Source: Thiotrichaceae bacterium (GTDB taxonomy: Bacteria; Pseudomonadota; Gammaproteobacteria; Thiotrichales; Thiotrichaceae). Taken from it: a stretch of 42,582 bases of DNA. A program made the translations under genes and the position numbers. This document shows, one piece after another, positions 34,406-42,582 of the stretch (positions are counted from its first letter, which is position 1; each line of letters starts with the position of its first letter). The DNA lies in assembly GCA_026988295.1 (NCBI GenBank), contig JALSLM010000172.1, positions 1 to 42,582 on the forward strand. The letters run 5' to 3'. The notes under the pieces are model-generated. The model did not search any database, was not told the DNA's origin, and worked only from the letters and a program-made list of their open reading frames with translations.

Positions 34406-35062
34406 TCATTTAGATTCCTTGCTCTCTCGAATCCATAGTTCATAATCCATCTTTGTCGAAAGCAAACATAATAGTATGCCCATCCCATCATTGGGTGTAC
34501 TACCATCTTTAGTAATTACACCTAGTGGAATTAAGTTAATTACAGCACCAACCAAGGCTGCAAAAGCAAAACTTTGCAGGGCAATTCGGCTGTAATCATT
34601 ACTAATAGTAAAAAACTGCTGCATTCCACCAAGCATCAGCATAATTGTAAAAAACACTAATAACTCTATCCCAGGCCCTGCAAAATAAATTAGTGCATGC
34701 TTTATACGAGCAAGTCTTATCGTTTTAGGTGCAATTTGCACAAAACCTTCTAAGGGAATTGAGCGAATTTCCATTGGCGCCGACATTAAGCGAGTCTTAA
34801 AGAGGGTTTTCCCAAAGCCAATAACAATACGTTTAACTCGCCAGCCAAGCAATTTTGCCATAATGGCATGGCCAAACTCATGGATAAAAAGTAGTGGAAT
34901 CCAGAAGACAACAAATAACAAAGCTCCTAACTTCTTAGGCTCATAATTACTCACAATCTCCATTGTCATCATAAATATAAACGCAAGACTGATAATAATT
35001 ATAAATATTTTTTCACCTTTAGAAGCAGGCTGTTGATCATGGTGGCGTTGATCTATGTGCAT
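34406..35062 (-). CDS. M50-family membrane metalloprotease
   Basis: A 218-residue inner-membrane zinc protease of the site-2 protease group. The active-site motif HEFGH lies in the second helix (FIHEFGHAIMAKLLGW), and the second zinc-ligand region near the C terminus reads NLIPLGVITKDG, the short form of NxxP...DG. About five helices are present and there is no PDZ domain. Such proteins cut membrane-embedded substrates; this one's target is unknown. It begins 4 bp after the LysE-type gene upstream and is the last gene of a three-gene operon. Confidence 0.87.
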   Translation of the reverse strand: MHIDQRHHDQQPASKGEKIFIIIISLAFIFMMTMEIVSNYEPKKLGALLFVVFWIPLLFIHEFGHAIMAKLLGWRVKRIVIGFGKTLFKTRLMSAPMEIRSIPLEGFVQIAPKTIRLARIKHALIYFAGPGIELLVFFTIMLMLGGMQQFFTISNDYSRIALQSFAFAALVGAVINLIPLGVITKDGSTPNDGMGILLCLLSTKMDYELWIRESKESK

Positions 35063-35066
35063 AAAA

Positions 35067-35681
35067 TTACCTTTCTATAAAACCCAAACGTATACCGAGA
35101 GCAATTAGCACAAGCCCTGTGATTTTGCCAATGGATTGGCTAACAGCTTGATTTTTAGTGAGGAGATCACCAAATTTCGCAGATAATAAGGCAATCCCTA
35201 AAAGAATAGGCAATGAAAGCAAAGCAAATAGAAGCCCCAGCATTAGCATTTGATTAAACGCACTCTCATTTGAAGAAACAAACTGAGGCAAAAAAGCCAT
35301 AAAAAACAATGCTAATTTAGGATTTAAAGTACTTGAAAGCATACCTTCTTTTAAGACTTTCAGGTCAGACACTTGGCTATTTTTTTGCTTTATTTCTAGC
35401 TTTCCTTTTTGCTGAAAAGCCTGTATGCCCAGATAAATAAGATAAGCTGCCCCTAAAAACTTAATAGCATTAAAGGCGTAGGATGAGGTCAGTAATATAG
35501 CAGCAACTCCAGTCGCTGCGGCTAATGTATGAAACGTTACACCAATCATTAAGCCCAAAACAGCAATAAAACCAACACGTACTCCTTGCGATGCACTACG
35601 GATCATAACGTAGATAAAATCCTGCCCAGGGGTAATTGCAAGTAGCAGTGTTGCACCGATAAATAAGGGTAAGTTATGCAT
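35067..35681 (-). CDS. LysE/RhtB-family exporter (first of two)
   Basis: A 204-residue inner-membrane protein with six predicted helices. The N-terminal signature LLLAITPGQDFIYVMIRSASQGVRVGF and TLNPKLALFFMAFLPQF are characteristic of LysE/RhtB amino acid exporters. The substrate is not evident. It begins 27 bp after a second member of the same family and is followed by the M50 protease gene after 4 bp. Confidence 0.9.
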   Translation of the reverse strand: MHNLPLFIGATLLLAITPGQDFIYVMIRSASQGVRVGFIAVLGLMIGVTFHTLAAATGVAAILLTSSYAFNAIKFLGAAYLIYLGIQAFQQKGKLEIKQKNSQVSDLKVLKEGMLSSTLNPKLALFFMAFLPQFVSSNESAFNQMLMLGLLFALLSLPILLGIALLSAKFGDLLTKNQAVSQSIGKITGLVLIALGIRLGFIER

Positions 35682-35708
35682 TTTTTTATTGCTTGCTTTT
35701 ATTGGCTA

Positions 35709-36335
35709 CTATTGTGTACTGCCTCTGTATACCAGAAATAGCCCAGCACCAATCATAATACTTCCCGCAGTTTGATTAAGCCGTTTAACTGCTTTTTTAG
35801 ATTTTAAATATTGGCGCACACTGGATGCGGCAATAGATACCAGCATCAATCCTGCAATTAGAGCGAACAATGTTATAAAACTAAGTAAAACAATATCTTG
35901 ATAGTTTAGTGTAGTGAGATCAATAAAGGTTGGCAAAAAGGCAATATAGAATAAAATCACTTTAGGATTTGACGCTGAAATCAAAAACCCTTGTATAAAG
36001 CCGCTGAACCAGCCCTTAGCTTTTGATTTATTTTTTTCAAGATGAGTATCAACATTAGCTGTCCACATCTTCCAGCCAAGATAAAACAAATATGCTGCAC
36101 CTGCAAAACGTATAATTGTAAATAGCCCACTATAGTTCTCAGCAATTGCTGATAAGCCAAAGGTCGCGAGAATTAAATAAATAATATCACTAATCGCCAT
36201 CCCAAAAGACATAGGAAAACAGGCCGCCGCACCAGATGACAAGGCTCTTGCAAGCAATGCAAAAGTACCAGGACCTGGCGTAATAGCAAAGATAAAAATG
36301 GCTAAAGCAAAGGTTATTGCGGCTTCTATAGACAT
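35709..36335 (-). CDS. LysE/RhtB-family exporter (second of two)
   Basis: A 208-residue six-helix exporter. IFAITPGPGTFALLARALSSG and SASNPKVILFYIAFLPTF give the family. It is clearly different from its neighbour at 35067, so the pair is not a recent tandem duplication. It is the first gene of the LysE-LysE-M50 operon. The 221-bp gap to rnpB holds a small inverted repeat AAATGCCA / TGGCATTT (36423-36461) of unknown meaning. Confidence 0.9.
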   Translation of the reverse strand: MSIEAAITFALAIFIFAITPGPGTFALLARALSSGAAACFPMSFGMAISDIIYLILATFGLSAIAENYSGLFTIIRFAGAAYLFYLGWKMWTANVDTHLEKNKSKAKGWFSGFIQGFLISASNPKVILFYIAFLPTFIDLTTLNYQDIVLLSFITLFALIAGLMLVSIAASSVRQYLKSKKAVKRLNQTAGSIMIGAGLFLVYRGSTQ

Positions 36336-36544
36336 AGTATAAATTTTATTACCTATTTTAAAAACAGAGTTTAATTTGAACAGTAAGGTTTATATCTAAA
36401 AGAGACAAATAATTCTACAAATAAATGCCAGTACCTGCCGAATATAAGTAGTTTGGCATTTCCCTGAACCCATCAAACCAACATACTGGAGTATTACACC
36501 ACTACAACTCTAATTCCAATAGAGAAAAGAGTCTATTCTTTTGA

Positions 36545-36550
36545 TATACT
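36545..36550 (+). promoter_or_regulatory. -10 element of rnpB
   Basis: TATACT six bases before the probable 5' end of RNase P RNA. A good -35 box is not seen. Confidence 0.55.
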
Positions 36551-36556
36551 CATCGA

Positions 36557-36917
<361 letters not shown>

Positions 36918-36983
36918 ATTTTTTATTGTCTTTATATTGCCCCTTTATATATCCCTTTATTTCTTTACAGTTTAAAAAGTATG

Positions 36984-37004
36984 AAAAACAGGGGGGGATG
37001 GGTA
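36984..37004. repeat. Repeat D arm behind rnpB
   Basis: GAAAAACA, a G run and GATGGGTAT, G-forward, unpaired, between rnpB and the 3' end of the GIY-YIG gene. Confidence 0.8.
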
Positions 37005-37028
37005 TTGATGAGCATCAGAGGCGAATTT

Positions 37029-37298
37029 TTAGAGACTATCCTTCTTGTTCTGAACTAGAAACTCTTTTTCTATTTTCTTTAGCTTTTTAAGTTGTACTTC
37101 ACGTTTCCCTGCATCAGAACGTGATTTTGCACTTTCCTGATATACCAGCTCGACAGGTTGTCTGGCGCGGGTATAGCGTGTCACCGATTTCTCTGAATTA
37201 TGCTCCTCTAAGCGTCGCGAAATATCTGTAGTAATGCCAGTATATAAACTGTTATCCGAACAACGCAGCATATAGACGAACCAGCCTTTTTGTTTCAA
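37029..37298 (-). CDS. GIY-YIG domain protein (UPF0213/YhbQ type)
   Basis: A small single-domain protein of the GIY-YIG nuclease superfamily; the substrate of this subgroup is not established. The motif appears as FVYMLRCSDNSLYTGITT, followed by RRLEEHNSEKSVTRYTRARQPVELVY and a lysine-rich C terminus. I prefer TTG 37298 (89 residues, MKQKGWFVYML) because ATAGGG precedes it and because family members start a few residues before the first motif. ATG 37355 would add 19 unlike residues and leave only 6 bp to the divergent ABC gene. Confidence 0.85.
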   Translation of the reverse strand: MKQKGWFVYMLRCSDNSLYTGITTDISRRLEEHNSEKSVTRYTRARQPVELVYQESAKSRSDAGKREVQLKKLKKIEKEFLVQNKKDSL

Positions 37299-37361
37299 TT
37301 TGAAAGCCCTATTTTCATGTTGAATATTGTATTCAGTAACTTTAGCCCACATCATAAGCGA

Positions 37362-38324
37362 ATGAATTATGCACTTAAAATAACAAATCTTGAGAAAACC
37401 TACGATAATAATTTTCAGGCACTCAAGGGAATTGATCTAGAAGTCAAGCAAGGTGACTTTTTTGCTCTGCTGGGCGCAAATGGCGCGGGTAAATCAACCA
37501 CGATTGGTATCATCTGTTCTCTAGTAAATAAATCCTCTGGCAAGGTCGAAGTCTTTGGTCATGATCTTGATAGCCAGCGTGAAGCTGTGCAAGAAAGTAT
37601 CGGATTAGTTCCACAAGAGTTTAACTTCAATATCTGGGAGCCTGTGATTGAAATTATTCTTAATCAAGCAGGCTATTATGGTATAGACCGAACTACGGCA
37701 ACTAAACGCGCTGAAGAATTATTGAAACATCTTGATCTTTGGGATAAACGCCTTGAAAAAGCTCAAAGCCTTTCTGGTGGTATGAAACGCCGTTTGATGA
37801 TTGCTCGTGCGCTAATCCACAAGCCACGATTATTAATTTTGGACGAGCCAACCGCAGGGGTTGATATTGAGATTCGACGTTCTATGTGGGGCTTTCTCAG
37901 TAAGCTGAATCAAACGGGCACAACCATTATTTTGACGACCCACTATCTCGAAGAAGCCGAAAGCATGTGTAATAATATTGCGATTATTAATAAAGGCGAG
38001 GTAGTTGAGAGCACTAGCATGAAGGAATTGCTTTCACGACTGACAATAGAAACCTTTGTCTTAGATTTAAAAGAGCCATTGGAGGCATTGCCAAATATCC
38101 AAGAGATTACAGTGCGTCAACGTGACCCTTCAACGTTAGAGGTTGACCTAGATAAATCTCGTTCACTTAATCATTTATTTGAAATTTTGAGCAAATACAA
38201 TATTCGCGTGATGAGTATGCGCAATAAAACCAATCGTTTAGAAGAGCTTTTTATGAAGCTGGTTGGCGATGATAACAAAAATAGCCTTGAGCATAGTCTT
38301 GAGCATAGCGAGGCACAAGCATGA
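37362..38324 (+). CDS. yadG: ABC-2 exporter ATPase (YadG type)
   Basis: A 320-residue ATPase. Walker A GANGAGKST near residue 42, signature LSGGMKRRLMIARAL, Walker B LLILDEPTAGVDIEIRR, and switch TTHYLEEAE are all intact. A C-terminal domain (about 230-320) of the ABC-2 type follows. ATG 37362 (MNYALKITNLEKTY) is right for the family; the frame upstream to 37290 is not. It overlaps the permease gene by 4 bp (ATGA). Close to the GIY-YIG start on the other strand, so the promoters must lie within the two 5' coding ends. The exported substrate is unknown. Confidence 0.93.
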   Translation: MNYALKITNLEKTYDNNFQALKGIDLEVKQGDFFALLGANGAGKSTTIGIICSLVNKSSGKVEVFGHDLDSQREAVQESIGLVPQEFNFNIWEPVIEIILNQAGYYGIDRTTATKRAEELLKHLDLWDKRLEKAQSLSGGMKRRLMIARALIHKPRLLILDEPTAGVDIEIRRSMWGFLSKLNQTGTTIILTTHYLEEAESMCNNIAIINKGEVVESTSMKELLSRLTIETFVLDLKEPLEALPNIQEITVRQRDPSTLEVDLDKSRSLNHLFEILSKYNIRVMSMRNKTNRLEELFMKLVGDDNKNSLEHSLEHSEAQA

Positions 38325-39094
38325 CTCCCAAGCAAAAACTTACTGCACTAAAGACGATTCTGTTTAAAGAGATTTTACGCTTTGTCCGAATTTGGGTGCA
38401 AACGCTTATACCACCCGCGATAACCATGACTCTTTATTTTGTTATTTTTGGCAATCTAATAGGTAGCCAGATTGGTGATATGGATGGCTTTAAATATATC
38501 GAATATATTATTCCTGGTCTGATTATGATGTCGGTGATCACCAATTCCTATTCTAATGTGGTATCCACCTTTTTTAGCGCCAAAATGTTTGGGCATGTGC
38601 AAGAAATGTTGATCTCTCCTGTGCCTAATCATGTCATATTGCTGGGTTATATTGGTGGTGGCATGGCACGTGGGCTAATGGTGGGGCTGATAGTCACACT
38701 AGTATCATTGTTCTTTTCAAAGTTACATATCGCGCATCCATTTATCACTATTGCCATAGTCATGATGACTTCAATGCTGTTCTCTATTGCTGGACTGGTG
38801 AATGCTATCTATGCTAGAGATTTTGATGACATCACGATTATCCCTACCTTTGTACTGACTCCAATGACCTATTTAGGCGGTGTTTTCTATTCAATTAATA
38901 TGCTTTCCGAATTTTGGCAAAGCGTATCATTAGTTAATCCAGTACTTTATATGGTAAATGGTTTTCGTTATGGAATTTTAGGTGTATCCGATATTAGCCC
39001 TTGGGTTAGTTTTTCACTGCTTGTAATTTTTATTGTTACCTTTTATTCATTTGCTTATTATTTATTGAAAAAAGGGGTAGGAATAAGAAACTAA
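38321..39094 (+). CDS. yadH: ABC-2 exporter permease (YadH type)
   Basis: A 257-residue inner-membrane permease with six helices, matching E. coli YadH. Landmarks are TLIPPAITMTLYFVIFGNLIGSQIG at the N terminus and the C-terminal GGVFYSINMLSEFWQSVSLVNP then MVNGFRYGILG. It overlaps the ATPase gene by 4 bp. Its stop codon TAA lies inside the left TAATA target duplication of a MITE-B copy, so that element entered exactly at the gene end. Confidence 0.92.
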   Translation: MTPKQKLTALKTILFKEILRFVRIWVQTLIPPAITMTLYFVIFGNLIGSQIGDMDGFKYIEYIIPGLIMMSVITNSYSNVVSTFFSAKMFGHVQEMLISPVPNHVILLGYIGGGMARGLMVGLIVTLVSLFFSKLHIAHPFITIAIVMMTSMLFSIAGLVNAIYARDFDDITIIPTFVLTPMTYLGGVFYSINMLSEFWQSVSLVNPVLYMVNGFRYGILGVSDISPWVSFSLLVIFIVTFYSFAYYLLKKGVGIRN

Positions 39095-39096
39095 TA

Positions 39097-39205
39097 CCTG
39101 AATCCGTGAGGTCAATGCGGATAATAGGGCGTAAGATATTGGTTTAGCAAGGGATTTAAAAGGCTCTGCATAATTGAGTTCACCATCTGCTAGCGCAGAT
39201 TCAGG
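39097..39205. mobile_element. MITE-B copy, 109 bp, TAATA target duplication at yadH stop
   Basis: CCTGAATCCGTGAGGTCAATG at the left and GCGCAGATTCAGG at the right; TAATA at 39092-39096 and 39206-39210. Internally shortened compared with the 161-bp copy. Confidence 0.85.
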
Positions 39206-39248
39206 TAATATTCCAACCGCTTTAGTTTGAAGGATACAGAACAAATTG

Positions 39249-39327
39249 TACCCATCCCCCTCCTTTTTTGCATTTTTTATACCAGTAGAAGTAACAAAAA
39301 ATGCAAAAAAAGGGGGGGATGGGTATC
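39249..39327. repeat. Repeat D inverted pair between convergent yadH and rapA
   Basis: ACCCATCCCCCTCC-T run-GCATTTTTT and AAAAAATGC-A run-GGGGGATGGGT form a nearly perfect palindrome with a loop of about 20 bp. It lies between the 3' ends of two convergent genes and could stop transcription in both directions. Confidence 0.85.
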
Positions 39328-39358
39328 TACAAAGCTTATTCTTCTCCCTTCAGCTCTT

Positions 39359-42229
39359 TTATCCCGTAACCAAAATCACACGAATAGCATCTAGCTTTAA
39401 ACGCGCATGGTCTAAATAGCTTGCTAGGGCAGTGGCACTATCCTCTAGTTGCTGTATTTCTTCTTTGCGAATATTTGGGTTTACATCTGCTAATGTGCGT
39501 AAGCGTTCGCTATCTTCTTTGGCTTCTTTTAGCATTGCGGCTTTGGCTTGCTGAATAATTTCATTTTGCTGTGGAGCAATTTGTTTTTCTGCTTTCTCAA
39601 TCATTGCCTGTATGTGCGGGCGGGCGTGTTGAGTCAATTGTTGCAGGGTTTGTTTATTGATGCGTTCAACGCGTTCATTAATAACGGTATGAGACAGTGA
39701 TTTGCTTAAATCTCTACCAAGATTATCAATAACCAGTCGCACCATTGATTCGGGAAGATAACGCGGCAACTGCATGTATTTTGGAGCAGGACAGTTAACC
39801 GTATAAATTGCCTCCATAATCAGGCTACCTGCCGCAATAGCATCAGATTTAAGCTCGATTGAGCAGAATGTAGCATTGCCAAATTCACTGGTAAGAATCA
39901 TATCCATCGCGCCTGTTACCATTGGATGTTCCCAAGTGATAAAGTGCATATCTTCGCGTGAAAGTGCGGTATTCCTATAAAAGGTTGCTGTCATGCCATC
40001 TTCTTGCAGAGCAGGAAAGTTAGCATTCATCATGTGATCTGTGGGCTTTAGAATAAAACTATCCAGACCATGCACTTGCTGATCTACACCATATTGATCA
40101 AAAACAGCATCCATATAATTTTCCAATACAGGCTCATTAGCTGATGCCAATACATTATTGACAACCTCTTCTGCATGTTCTTTATGACATGAATTTAGCT
40201 CTAGCAAACGATCACGTCCCTGCTGCATTTGCTCTAGCGTTTCTTGTGCTAGTGCTTGAGTGCGAGTGATTAATTCTGCAAATTGCTCATTCTCATTGAG
40301 TAGTAATTCGCGTCGAATTTCATTTTCAAATACTTCAAAAATACTATGCCCTACAGAACAAACATGCTGGAATGCATTTAAGCCTTGATGATACCAATCA
40401 AGTAATTTTTGCTGTGCTGTGCCTGCAAAATAAGGAACGTGCAACTGAATAGTTTGTGTTTGACCAATGCGGTCAAGTCGCCCTATGCGCTGTTCCAATA
40501 AATCTGGATTAAGTGGCAAATCAAACAGAATCAAATGATGTGCAAACTGGAAGTTTCGTCCCTCACTACCAATTTCAGAACAGGCTAAAATTTGTGCGCC
40601 CATTTCATCATCAGCAAAATAAGCAGCGGCGCGATCACGTTCTATAATGCTTAAACCTTCGTGAAAAACACTGGCATTAATACTTGTTCTTAGTCGTAGG
40701 TGTTCTTCTAGTGCAAGGGCTGTTTTAGCATAAGCACAAATCAATAATACTTTTTCATTAGGATGCTTTTCAAGCCAATCAACCAGCCAGTTTACTCTTG
40801 GGTCTACAGCAATCCATTGTTTTGCCTGATGATTTATTTCAGGGTGCAACTGCTGGTTTAAATCATCAGCATCGCTTTGATCAGCACCATTTTGATAAAT
40901 TTCAGGTGCATCAAGTGCATAAGTATGAAGTTCACGCTGTGGAAATCCACCCACAGAATCACGAGTATTGCGGTATAAAACACGCCCTGTACCGTGCCTA
41001 TCTAATAAACTTTGAATGACCGAATCGCTATCATGCTCTGCCTCAAACTCCTTAACTATTTCTGCACCCAAATAGCTTTCAAGCTGCGTAAGTCTATCGC
41101 GATCGGCAAGATTACTGGTTTCATCTAACAACCACTGCACCAGTTCATTAACAGGTTTGTAGTTTGCCTCTTCTTCAATATAGCTATGCAAATCAAAAAA
41201 GCGATCAGGATCAAGCAGACGCAAACGCGCAAAGTGCCCTTCAATACCAAGTTGCTCAGGCGTGGCGGTTAAAAGCAATAAACCTGGGATTTTTCGTGCC
41301 AATGATTCAATGCACAAATATTCATTACTAATATGTGTTTCAGTCCAGCTTAAATGATGCGCCTCATCAACAATCATAATATCCCAGCCTGCATCAACTG
41401 CCTGTTGATGACGCACAGGATTATCCGTTAAGAATGATAAGCTACAAAGCACCAGTTGGGAGCTTTCAAAGGGATTGATCTTATGTTCAGCATCACCCTC
41501 ATCTTCTATGGCAAAGCAACGATCTTCATCAAATACACTAAAATGCAGATTAAAACGTCGGATCATTTCAACCAGCCATTGATGCACCAACGTTTCAGGA
41601 ACAACAATCAAAGCGCGATTAACACGTTCTGTGATAATTTGTTGATGCAGAATTAAACCTGCTTCAATGGTTTTACCTAGCCCCACCTCATCTGCCAGTA
41701 ATACTCGTGGCGCATGGCGCAAAGCAACCTGATGTGCAATATACAACTGATGTGGAAGCGGCTGAATACGTGGCCCAAGCAATCCATAGCTATCGGATTG
41801 CTGTTGCTGATACAAATGCCCCAGTGTTGCAACCCGTAATTCAAAGTGCTGAATTTTATCCACTTGCCCCGCATAAAGTCGATCTTGAGGCTGGCTGAAC
41901 TGCGCAAAGCTATCTAATTCAAGCTCATGCAAGCGAATATCCTCACCTTTTTCATCAATACCTTCATAAACGATACAGTGATTATGCTCAGAGTGACCCG
42001 TAACAGTAATGCTTTCGCCCTCTTCGGTTTGAATAACATCACCAACAGGATACTTAACACGGTTCAAAGGTGCATTATCAATAGCATAGACGCGGGTTTC
42101 ATCAACAGCAGGAAAGATAATTGTAAGATGTCTACCCTCAAGTTTCTCGATAAAACCAATACCTAAAGCCGCTTCTGTATTACTAACCCAGCGTTGCCCT
42201 AGATGAAAATCATTATTTGTAATTGCCAT
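39359..42229 (-). CDS. rapA: RapA/HepA, RNA polymerase-associated SWI2/SNF2 ATPase
   Basis: A 956-residue protein that binds RNA polymerase and helps recycle it after transcription. The N-terminal Tudor-like domains (about 1-110, starting HLGQRWVSNTEAALGIG) are followed by the SWI2/SNF2 ATPase: motif I LLADEVGLGKT, motif II IVDEAHH, motif III LLTATP, and motifs V-VI GSEGRNFQ and QRIGRLDRIGQT. The C-terminal Rpb2/Spacer-like region is complete. Length agrees with E. coli RapA (968). The start codon ATG 42229 has no clear ribosome site, and a repeat D arm begins 18 bp upstream. Confidence 0.97.
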   Translation of the reverse strand: MAITNNDFHLGQRWVSNTEAALGIGFIEKLEGRHLTIIFPAVDETRVYAIDNAPLNRVKYPVGDVIQTEEGESITVTGHSEHNHCIVYEGIDEKGEDIRLHELELDSFAQFSQPQDRLYAGQVDKIQHFELRVATLGHLYQQQQSDSYGLLGPRIQPLPHQLYIAHQVALRHAPRVLLADEVGLGKTIEAGLILHQQIITERVNRALIVVPETLVHQWLVEMIRRFNLHFSVFDEDRCFAIEDEGDAEHKINPFESSQLVLCSLSFLTDNPVRHQQAVDAGWDIMIVDEAHHLSWTETHISNEYLCIESLARKIPGLLLLTATPEQLGIEGHFARLRLLDPDRFFDLHSYIEEEANYKPVNELVQWLLDETSNLADRDRLTQLESYLGAEIVKEFEAEHDSDSVIQSLLDRHGTGRVLYRNTRDSVGGFPQRELHTYALDAPEIYQNGADQSDADDLNQQLHPEINHQAKQWIAVDPRVNWLVDWLEKHPNEKVLLICAYAKTALALEEHLRLRTSINASVFHEGLSIIERDRAAAYFADDEMGAQILACSEIGSEGRNFQFAHHLILFDLPLNPDLLEQRIGRLDRIGQTQTIQLHVPYFAGTAQQKLLDWYHQGLNAFQHVCSVGHSIFEVFENEIRRELLLNENEQFAELITRTQALAQETLEQMQQGRDRLLELNSCHKEHAEEVVNNVLASANEPVLENYMDAVFDQYGVDQQVHGLDSFILKPTDHMMNANFPALQEDGMTATFYRNTALSREDMHFITWEHPMVTGAMDMILTSEFGNATFCSIELKSDAIAAGSLIMEAIYTVNCPAPKYMQLPRYLPESMVRLVIDNLGRDLSKSLSHTVINERVERINKQTLQQLTQHARPHIQAMIEKAEKQIAPQQNEIIQQAKAAMLKEAKEDSERLRTLADVNPNIRKEEIQQLEDSATALASYLDHARLKLDAIRVILVTG

Positions 42230-42246
42230 AGATTGCTAAAATATAT

Positions 42247-42269
42247 AAAAAAAGGGGGGGGATGGGTAT
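42247..42269. repeat. Repeat D arm upstream of rapA
   Basis: A run, G run, GATGGGTAT (G-forward), unpaired, 18 bp before the rapA start codon. Confidence 0.8.
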
Positions 42270-42314
42270 TGTCTAACAATGAGCGGGAAGGTCAAGTATT
42301 ATGCCAATTATTTC

Positions 42315-42484
42315 TTTAAGAAAAATCTGATTAAGTCGATTAGAATTTAGCACAGAAAAATCTGTTGCTATTTTTCATGAAATGAGACGCAATAGTCATT
42401 CTATTGCGTCGATCTTTGCGGAAAGATCAACATTTTTAGCTTTTAACAAGCTAAAAATAATTAGACTTGATCAGGCTTTCCTTA
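42315..42484. mobile_element. Long MITE-A copy with central hairpin
   Basis: About 170 bp from TAAGAAAAATCTGATTAAGTC to GACTTGATCAGGCTTTCC. The extra centre absent from short copies contains GACGC-AATAG-TCATT-CTATT-GCGTC (42386-42410), whose midpoint 42398 is within 2 bp of the element's midpoint. The rest of the window to 42582 shows no gene. Confidence 0.78.
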
Positions 42485-42582
42485 GGAATATCTGATTATT
42501 CATGCACGTTCCTTCGTACTAAAAGGCAAACAATTAGACATGAGAAATACACAATAAAAATAATTCTTCAATACTTAAAAAA

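Noticed and set aside
37290-37361. Longer N terminus for the YadG-type ATPase
   Set aside because: The extra 24 residues do not resemble ABC proteins and would overlap the GIY-YIG gene start.

Overview
This AT-rich window looks like chromosomal DNA of a gammaproteobacterium. Evidence for that placement is RapA, PbpC, a YadG/YadH-type exporter, a class A RNase P RNA, a YfeY-like lipoprotein and a cytochrome-c-type nitric oxide reductase cluster. A sulfur oxidiser of the Thiotrichales type or a relative is my guess from the gene mix and repeat load; the sequence does not prove a genus. No transposase, integrase, phage gene, tRNA or CRISPR array was found, although the spaces between genes are packed with small foldback repeats.

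Layout. (1) 0.3-12.2 kb is an extended nitric oxide reductase locus: norC-norB, a membrane GGDEF/EAL protein on the other strand, then norE1-norF1-hemerythrin-norQ-small membrane protein-norE2-norF2-zinc ribbon protein-norD-NapH-like ferredoxin. Perfect TTGAT-N4-ATCAA boxes precede norC and norE1, suggesting joint control by an FNR/DNR-type regulator. (2) 12.2-13.3 kb is a repeat field without convincing genes. (3) 13.3-16.1 kb has a small NTF2-like protein and penicillin-binding protein 1C. (4) 16.4-20.8 kb is a four-gene set, carbamoyltransferase - SxtJ-like - DUF5989-like - SGNH hydrolase, in the same order as sxtI-J-K-L of cyanobacteria but without the other saxitoxin genes. (5) 21-26.8 kb holds envelope and miscellaneous genes: 3D-domain protein, DUF1131-like lipoprotein, PhnA, PDZ protein, LepB and a membrane AraC-type regulator. 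(6) 26.9-32.6 kb, minus strand, is a five-gene branched-chain amino acid/amide-type ABC importer with a Tat-exported binding protein. (7) 33.8-36.3 kb has a CZB zinc-binding protein, an M50 peptidase and two LysE-type exporters. (8) 36.5-42.2 kb has rnpB, a GIY-YIG protein, an ABC-2 exporter and rapA.

Repeats. I name the families here. MITE-A starts GGAAA.CCTGAT and is 56-170 bp. MITE-B has ends CCTGAATCCGTGAG and makes 5-bp target duplications. MITE-C has ends AGGAGGCTGTCCGAGAA, is 163 bp, and has two core types C1 and C2. Repeat D is ACCCATCCCCCC followed by a T run, with about 17 arms. Repeats E, F, G and H are smaller. The least explained signals are: C1, C2 and the long form of A share the same tiny hairpin (AATAG-5 nt-CTATT) at or near their midpoint; repeat D sits at gene borders and supplies start regions for two genes; and MITEs are nested in each other.
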